Source: Acidimicrobiaceae bacterium
Lineage (GTDB): Bacteria > Actinomycetota > Acidimicrobiia > Acidimicrobiales > Ilumatobacteraceae
Direction: 5' to 3'
Assembly (NCBI GenBank): GCA_003455715.1
Contig: DMQJ01000021.1
Location: 12,146 to 23,186 of the forward strand
DNA length: 11,041 bases
A model generated the notes under the pieces. The model ran no database searches. It saw only the letters and a list, made by a program, of their open reading frames with translations, and had not been told where the DNA came from. Positions 6,553-11,041 of the stretch are shown piece after piece. Positions within the stretch are counted from its first letter, which is position 1; every line of letters begins with the position of its first letter. Position numbers and translations under genes: made by a program.

Positions 6553-6594
6553 GATGGGTAGGCGGGCCGGACGAAACCGGCCCGCCTCCCCATC
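6553..6594. terminator. strong hairpin between the surface-protein gene and ccr
   Basis: An 18-bp inverted repeat with a single mismatch and a 6-nt loop. The inner arm is a perfect GGCGGGCCGG (6561-6570) against CCGGCCCGCC (6577-6586), and the outer arms are GATGGG (6553-6558) and CCCATC (6589-6594). It begins 9 nt past the stop of the surface-protein gene and ends 14 nt before the ccr ATG. No U-tract follows on the minus strand, so it is not a classical intrinsic terminator. Actinobacteria often use such U-less hairpins. It may end the surface-protein transcript or protect its 3' end. Confidence 0.7.
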
Positions 6595-6603
6595 ACCTCG
6601 AAC

Positions 6604-9600
6604 TCAGCGGAGAGCAGCGGGTCGCCGGCGGCGGGCAATCAGCAGGCCGAACAGACCCACACCCACCAGCAGCGACGCCACTGGCAACCAACCAAGGCTG
6701 TCGGCACCCGTCTCCGGGATCGTGCCACCACTACGCACCTGAATCACCGCCACCGCCGACGCAACAGCAGTCGCCGTCACCACCACCGGAACCTGCTCCA
6801 CACGAGCCAACTCCGCCGGATCCAACTCCTCGACGTCGACAATGCCGGTGAACACACCCGTATTCGTGATGGTGCCGCTCGCACCGGTGGCCACTGTGGT
6901 GGTGATCTGAATCGGCGGCGCCGTCTCACCCACCGCCAACACCGACCCGTACTCACACACCACCGGATCAACCGCATTACACGTCCAACCTGGTGCATTG
7001 ATCGAGATCAGGTTCAAACCAGCCGGCAGATCATCCACCAACGTCGTCCCCGCCAACACCGTCGACGGACCCTCATTCGTCACCGTCAACGTGAACACCA
7101 CCGACCCGCCAATCGCCACCGGACCCACCGCATTCGACGTCTTCGTCGCCGACATCGACGCCTCACGCACCACCGGAGTGATCTCGCAATCCACGTTCGA
7201 GTAAGCGACCGTCTCCGACTCGGTGTCGGCCACGCCGACACACCCGTCTTCATCGGTCAACGGATCACTGTCGGAGTCGATCGACGCAGCGTTCAGATAG
7301 TCACCCGACTCCGCGTCAGCAGCAACACGAGCCTGCGCCGTCACCGTCACCGAATCGCCTGGATTGGCCAGGTCGGCCTCAGCAATCACGCACTGCAGGT
7401 CGGCGCCTGAAGCCGACACCGACGCACACGGACCCGTCACCGAGCCCTCCACCCACGACCAGCCCTCCGGCAACTCGTCGCGGAGCATCACATCGCCAGT
7501 AAGGAACCCGACCTCATTGGTCACCTCGAACGTGTACGTGATCGGCGCACCACCCGCCACCGCCACCGCACCACCATCCGACTTGTCGATCGACAAATCA
7601 GCAGGCTTGTCGTCATTCATGATGCTGCACGACCAACCCCACGACGGGTCGATCGTGAGGTCGACCTCACCGGGAGTCGACGCGGGGCGCTGTGTGCGCT
7701 GGGGTCGATCGCCAAAGGGTTCGACCGACTCAGGGTTGAGGAAGTCGTCGAGGAAGTCGAAGCCTTCGCACTGGAAGTCGCCGGGCGTGTAGTTGTCGTT
7801 GGCATCCTCCACGAGCGTGTACTCACCCGCCACCACCAGGGTGGGCGTGTCGTTCGTGACCGTGCGCTCCACTTCGCCACCGGGCTGGAGCAGCGAGAAG
7901 GTGAAGTCGTCGGGTTCGGCGTTGCCACCGTCGTCGTCAATGACACCCTTGTCGACGTAGACGGCCCCAAGGTCGAGGCAGTCGTACGACATCCCCACAC
8001 CTCGCGGGATGGGGAACCCTTCCGGGATCTCCACCACCTTCTGCAGGCGCTGGCGGGACTCGACAGAGGTGGGCTCACCAGGGAAGAAGAAGATCGGGAA
8101 CGAACCGTCGCTTGCGAAGATGTCGGCCCAGATCACCACATTGAACGCGCCGCCGGGGACTCCGTCGCTGCTCTCAATGTCGGGAACAACGGTCAGGTCG
8201 GGACACGTCCCGAAGAAGCCCTCCTCGACATCGGCCAGGTAGGTGACCCGCACGTGGAACACGTGCGTGTCGTCGGGGCTCAGTACGCCCGTGGCCCCGA
8301 ACCCACTCTCAGTGTCAAGGTCGACCTCGTAGTCGACGTTCTCAACGCCACCCTCCACGGAGAGCAACTCGATGGCGGTGGCGTCAACCCCAATCGTGAG
8401 CGGGAACAGAGGGTCGACGAGAACGTAGGGGCCGGCGAGGACGTCGCTGCCGTCCGGGTTCGACAGGTTGCTGACCGTGATGTCGAAGTCGACCACGATG
8501 CCATCCGTGCCCACATACGTGTACCCCACGACTTCCTTGTCGACGAGGATGTTCGGGTTCGGGCCGTCGACGCACGCCGACGACATCTCCAGCGGCCGCT
8601 TCGGTCCGAGATCGGTGAGCCATTGCTGTCCGCCAACCGTGAGGTAGACGTAGTTCAGCAGGCCGTGCTCGTTCAACGGCCCGCCATCGAACTCGCAGTA
8701 CCAGCCGACGTCGGTGGGACTGTCTTCGAGTTCCTCGAGGTCGGGGAGGGTGAAGTTGATGCTGACCGTGTAGCTGTGCGTCTGTCCGGCACCGATCGCC
8801 TCATCAAGGGCAAGTTCCACCATCCCGGTCCACGGGTCGACCACCGCGGGCAGGTCGTCGCCCTGCGAGTACGAGACCGAAACGATCTCGAAGATCGGAG
8901 CGAAGTTGGGCTCGTCGACGAGGTCGTACGTGGCATATCCATCGCCGTCGTTGTGGACGGTGATGCCGTACACCTGGGTCCACGTGCCATCGCCGTTGTC
9001 GGTCGGGCCGCCAAAGGGCTCTTTCTCCACCTCGAGGTCAGCTGCGGGCAGGTCGGTGCACACGTAGTCGGAGGCGTAGATGTTGTCGCCGTAGCGCACC
9101 ATCGCGGTGTTACCGAGGCCGGTCGCACCGTCACTCAGGATCATGCACTCAAGGTCGTCGAGGGGCAGGTTCGGTTCCATCGTGACGACGGCGCTGATGG
9201 TCCAGGTTTTCGTCTCGCCGCTGTCCAGACCGAAGCCGTCGGCAAGGTCGGTCTCCGCTTGGCCATCCCACCCGTCGACGAGATCGGAGCCGGAGACGAC
9301 GATGTCGCTCAACGAGACGCCCAGCGGAAGCGAGACCACGTCGGTGAGGGTGAGCGACCCCAGTGATCCGCCGAGCGGGTTGTACGCCGAGATCTCCCAG
9401 ACCACGGCGTACTCCCCGGGGGTGTCGGTGGCGGCGAACTCGGCAACCGTCTTGCTGACCGACACGCCACGCACGTTGTAGACGGTGCAGTCGACCTCCA
9501 TACCGGGCTCGGTTTCGAACGTGAAGGAGTCGCTATCGACGACGTACACGAAGAGGTCGCCGTCGGTGGCCGCACAGTTGACATCGTCGAGCACCCAGCC

Positions 9601-10845
9601 AGCGGGGCCGTCTTCTTCGATCACCACCTGGCCGGCAGACACCCACAGCGTCCCGACCACCGCCGCCATGTCGCCCGGCCGTGAGGCCACCACTTGCATC
9701 GACTGGGTGCCGGAGGTGAACTCGAAGATCGGTGCCGGCTCGACGTCGAGGTTCACCTGCTTGAAGATGTTCACTTGCACAAGGGGCTCGTTGGAGGCAC
9801 GGCAGAAGAGCCGATCGCCGGCCTTGGCCGCCACATCGACCGAGTTGCCATCGCCGTAGTAGGTGACGATGTACTCCCCGTCGATCGTGAACTTGTCGCA
9901 CACGAGCTCCACGTCGTAGCCCTCGACCAGTTCGGTGAGCTGGTGCTCGCCCGGCACGAGCGTGCCCGAGTACGTCTCGCCGGTCGGCACGTCGAACGTG
10001 GCTTCCGACTCGCCGTCCCAGTAGAACGTGGCGAACTCGGGTTGCTCTTCCTCCGGCATCGACCACGACTTGGTGATGTCGAAGTACACGCCAAGTGTGT
10101 TCACTGCCTCACACTCGTAGCGCTCACCCAGCTCCACCTCGAAGCTGCTGGGGTCGATGTCGCCACCGGGGCCGGTGCAGATGAGCGAGTCCTCGAACCA
10201 CAGATCATTGGCGTTCTCTTCGAGCGAGTACGTGCCAGCGTCGAGGTACAACGTGCGCACGCCGATGCCATCGACGCCGTTGGGACCGGGGAACGTCTCC
10301 ACGGTCACCGTGTCTGACTCCTCGCCGACCTCTCCGAGGATGAACGGGAACTCGCCGGTGCCGCCGTTGCTGGTCTTGGTGATCACCAACTCGGCCATTG
10401 GGCTCACCGTGAGCACACAGTCGACACCCTGTGCGACACCGCCGTCGAAGGTGAACGTGCGGCTGTTCGGTGCACTGGAGCTGGCGGCCGTGCCACCCGC
10501 GCACTCGAAGGAGTCGATGTGCAGGTGAACCGGCACACCGAAGTCGACCATGTAGGTGGTGCCGTCGACCAACGGGGTCGTCGCTGTGGTGGAGGGCGTC
10601 TCGTCGGTGAGCGTGCCTTGTTCCAGCCCCGAGGAGAGGGTGTTGAGGTACCACGGGATGCTGAAGTCTGTGCCGACCGGCGCATTCACCGCCACCGTGA
10701 GCGGACCCTCACACTCTTCGATCGCCGCCGCGCAGAGAACGGCGGGCGCTGGTGGGCGGGCCTCCACCATGGAGGTGGTGAGCACCACCGGCGTCGCAAG
10801 CAAGCCCGCAGCCAAAGCGCGAACCAGGCGTGTGGTCATGGTCAT
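6604..10845 (-). CDS. large IPETG cell-wall-anchored surface protein with DUF11-type repeats
   Basis: A 1413-residue secreted, sortase-type protein. A signal peptide (1-29, probable cut after VEA29) precedes a Cys-containing N-terminal segment. Three consecutive beta-sandwich modules resembling prealbumin/SpaA-like folds follow, ending in a Cys-x3-Asn motif at 245-249, 348-352 and 453-457. Several DUF11-like repeats then start with V/L-x-V-x-K (VSVSKTV, ADLEVEKEP, PNILVDKEV). A fourth prealbumin-like module ends at Cys1073-Asn1077. Two more DUF11 repeats begin at ADLSIDK (1082) and ASMSATK (near 1228). The C-terminus is IPETG (1376-1380), a hydrophobic helix (about 1385-1404) and RRRR. GGGAG 6 nt before the ATG supports this start; an ATG two codons later is less well spaced. 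A probable adhesin, stalk or S-layer-like protein; ligand unknown. Codon usage in the last DUF11 repeat differs from its surroundings. A tandem paralogue lies upstream. Confidence 0.9.
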   Translation of the reverse strand: MTMTTRLVRALAAGLLATPVVLTTSMVEARPPAPAVLCAAAIEECEGPLTVAVNAPVGTDFSIPWYLNTLSSGLEQGTLTDETPSTTATTPLVDGTTYMVDFGVPVHLHIDSFECAGGTAASSSAPNSRTFTFDGGVAQGVDCVLTVSPMAELVITKTSNGGTGEFPFILGEVGEESDTVTVETFPGPNGVDGIGVRTLYLDAGTYSLEENANDLWFEDSLICTGPGGDIDPSSFEVELGERYECEAVNTLGVYFDITKSWSMPEEEQPEFATFYWDGESEATFDVPTGETYSGTLVPGEHQLTELVEGYDVELVCDKFTIDGEYIVTYYGDGNSVDVAAKAGDRLFCRASNEPLVQVNIFKQVNLDVEPAPIFEFTSGTQSMQVVASRPGDMAAVVGTLWVSAGQVVIEEDGPAGWVLDDVNCAATDGDLFVYVVDSDSFTFETEPGMEVDCTVYNVRGVSVSKTVAEFAATDTPGEYAVVWEISAYNPLGGSLGSLTLTDVVSLPLGVSLSDIVVSGSDLVDGWDGQAETDLADGFGLDSGETKTWTISAVVTMEPNLPLDDLECMILSDGATGLGNTAMVRYGDNIYASDYVCTDLPAADLEVEKEPFGGPTDNGDGTWTQVYGITVHNDGDGYATYDLVDEPNFAPIFEIVSVSYSQGDDLPAVVDPWTGMVELALDEAIGAGQTHSYTVSINFTLPDLEELEDSPTDVGWYCEFDGGPLNEHGLLNYVYLTVGGQQWLTDLGPKRPLEMSSACVDGPNPNILVDKEVVGYTYVGTDGIVVDFDITVSNLSNPDGSDVLAGPYVLVDPLFPLTIGVDATAIELLSVEGGVENVDYEVDLDTESGFGATGVLSPDDTHVFHVRVTYLADVEEGFFGTCPDLTVVPDIESSDGVPGGAFNVVIWADIFASDGSFPIFFFPGEPTSVESRQRLQKVVEIPEGFPIPRGVGMSYDCLDLGAVYVDKGVIDDDGGNAEPDDFTFSLLQPGGEVERTVTNDTPTLVVAGEYTLVEDANDNYTPGDFQCEGFDFLDDFLNPESVEPFGDRPQRTQRPASTPGEVDLTIDPSWGWSCSIMNDDKPADLSIDKSDGGAVAVAGGAPITYTFEVTNEVGFLTGDVMLRDELPEGWSWVEGSVTGPCASVSASGADLQCVIAEADLANPGDSVTVTAQARVAADAESGDYLNAASIDSDSDPLTDEDGCVGVADTESETVAYSNVDCEITPVVREASMSATKTSNAVGPVAIGGSVVFTLTVTNEGPSTVLAGTTLVDDLPAGLNLISINAPGWTCNAVDPVVCEYGSVLAVGETAPPIQITTTVATGASGTITNTGVFTGIVDVEELDPAELARVEQVPVVVTATAVASAVAVIQVRSGGTIPETGADSLGWLPVASLLVGVGLFGLLIARRRRPAALR
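6666..6706. repeat. 41-bp repeat, sorting-signal copy 1
   Basis: Matches 11001-11041 in the same orientation at 40 of 41 positions; the only difference is T at 6681 against C at 11016. Both copies encode the segment just after the sortase motif (ADSLGWLPVASLL). The match runs into the window edge, so the repeat may be longer. It marks the two genes as tandem paralogues. Confidence 0.9.
6706..6720 (-). other. IPETG sortase recognition motif
   Basis: These 15 bp encode Ile-Pro-Glu-Thr-Gly, a variant of LPxTG. The motif is followed by ADSLGW, a hydrophobic stretch of about 20 residues and four arginines, which is the full cell-wall sorting signal. The anchoring enzyme should be an active sortase elsewhere in the genome, because the sortase-like domain encoded at 4760-5130 lacks the catalytic cysteine. 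Confidence 0.88.
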
Positions 10846-10849
10846 CGTT

Positions 10850-10856
10850 CTCTCCC
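10850..10856 (-). promoter_or_regulatory. ribosome binding site of the surface-protein gene
   Basis: On the minus strand this reads GGGAGAG, with the GGAG core 6 nt before the ATG at 10845. It favours the first of two closely spaced ATGs (10845 and 10839). Confidence 0.65.
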
Positions 10857-10864
10857 GTCCGACG

Positions 10865-10888
10865 TGTGTGGCGAACGTAGCTCACACA
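10865..10888. repeat. 6-bp inverted repeat in the surface-protein leader
   Basis: TGTGTG (10865-10870) and CACACA (10883-10888) are separated by 12 nt, between the paralogue stop and the start of the surface-protein gene. It could be an operator or a weak leader hairpin. The stem is short and dinucleotide-rich, so chance is possible. Confidence 0.25.
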
Positions 10889-10931
10889 TCGATGACCGAG
10901 CGATGATTCGAACGACCTATTCGTGGATGGA

Positions 10932-10971
10932 GCCGACGGCGCCCCTACATGAGCGGCCGCCGACGGCGCCC
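10932..10971. repeat. 13-bp direct repeat across the paralogue stop codon
   Basis: GCCGACGGCGCCC occurs at 10932-10944 and 10959-10971. One copy lies inside the Arg-rich tail codons of the partial paralogue and the other directly after its stop codon. The flanks do not match, so this is a short local duplication or coincidence in GC-rich DNA. Confidence 0.5.
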
Positions 10972-11041
10972 GAGCAGCAGTGCCGCAACACCAGCGACGA
11001 CCAGCAGCGACGCCACCGGCAACCAACCAAGGCTGTCGGCA
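10945..11041 (-). CDS. C-terminus of a second sortase-anchored surface protein (partial)
   Basis: Only the last 31 codons and the TAG stop are in the window; the gene continues beyond 11041. They encode ADSLGWLPVAS, a hydrophobic segment (about LLVVAGVAALLLG) and RRRRPLM. This is the part of a cell-wall sorting signal that follows the LPxTG-like motif, and the T at the edge fits the last base of that motif's Gly codon. The first 13 residues equal those after IPETG in the neighbouring 1413-residue protein, and 40 of 41 nucleotides match. It is therefore a tandem paralogue, 99 bp upstream and co-oriented. The two could be co-transcribed. The membrane and tail parts diverge from the neighbour, so similarity is concentrated near the sortase motif. 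Confidence 0.85.
   Translation of the reverse strand, partial: ADSLGWLPVASLLVVAGVAALLLGRRRRPLM
11001..11041. repeat. 41-bp repeat, sorting-signal copy 2
   Basis: The partner of 6666-6706, cut by the window edge. It encodes the start of the sorting-signal helix in the partial paralogue. The synonymous positions are conserved as well as the protein, which points to recent duplication or gene conversion. Confidence 0.9.

Noticed and set aside
8254..9366. Plus-strand open frame of 370 codons inside the surface-protein gene
   Set aside because: It is antisense to an unbroken 1413-codon gene with signal peptide and sorting signal. Its composition is typical of a shadow frame.
1..11041. tRNA or rRNA genes, CRISPR array, insertion sequences, riboswitches
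   Set aside because: No cloverleaf-like sequence, regularly spaced repeat, transposase frame with terminal repeats, or known riboswitch core was seen on either strand by eye.

Overview
The window is GC-rich bacterial DNA carrying eight complete protein genes and the 3' end of a ninth. The gene content fits an environmental high-GC actinobacterium, most likely of the Acidimicrobiia type: a crotonyl-CoA carboxylase/reductase, an E. coli-like RlmI, an ECF sigma factor, and large DUF11-type surface proteins ending in an IPETG sorting signal with an arginine tail. The placement is inference from gene content and composition. No 16S rRNA or tRNA gene was seen.

Layout, left to right. A small type IV pilin/pseudopilin-like gene runs leftward (52-417). 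A 220-bp divergent gap separates it from a rightward pair: a coiled-coil protein of unknown function (638-1156) and, 9 bp later, the 23S rRNA m5C methyltransferase rlmI (1166-2350). The methylmalonyl-CoA epimerase gene (2336-2755, leftward) converges on rlmI and overlaps it by 15 bp. Divergent from the epimerase is a two-gene rightward operon with an ATGA overlap. It encodes an ECF sigma factor (2836-3303) and a 611-residue membrane-anchored protein (3300-5135). The rest of the window is leftward: crotonyl-CoA carboxylase/reductase (5210-6538), a 1413-residue cell-surface protein (6604-10845), and the last 31 codons of a tandem paralogue (10945-11041).

The epimerase and the carboxylase/reductase belong to the same C4/C5 acyl-CoA chemistry, the ethylmalonyl-CoA pathway and methylmalonyl-CoA interconversion, but the sigma module splits them. 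The sigma partner is the most unusual gene. It has a short cytoplasmic N-terminus, one membrane helix, a region I do not recognise, a thioredoxin-like domain with a CPHC active site, and a C-terminal class E-like sortase fold. That sortase fold keeps the His and Arg of the active site but has Phe where the catalytic Cys should be. Its neighbour is a sortase-type (IPETG) surface protein. A surface or redox-sensing sigma/anti-sigma system tied to wall-anchored proteins is therefore a reasonable but unproven hypothesis.

The surface protein gene looks mosaic. About 100 codons covering its last DUF11 repeat almost avoid C-ending codons, unlike the DNA on either side. Its sorting-signal DNA is nearly identical (40/41) to that of the truncated upstream paralogue, which suggests recombination or gene conversion among tandem surface-protein genes.
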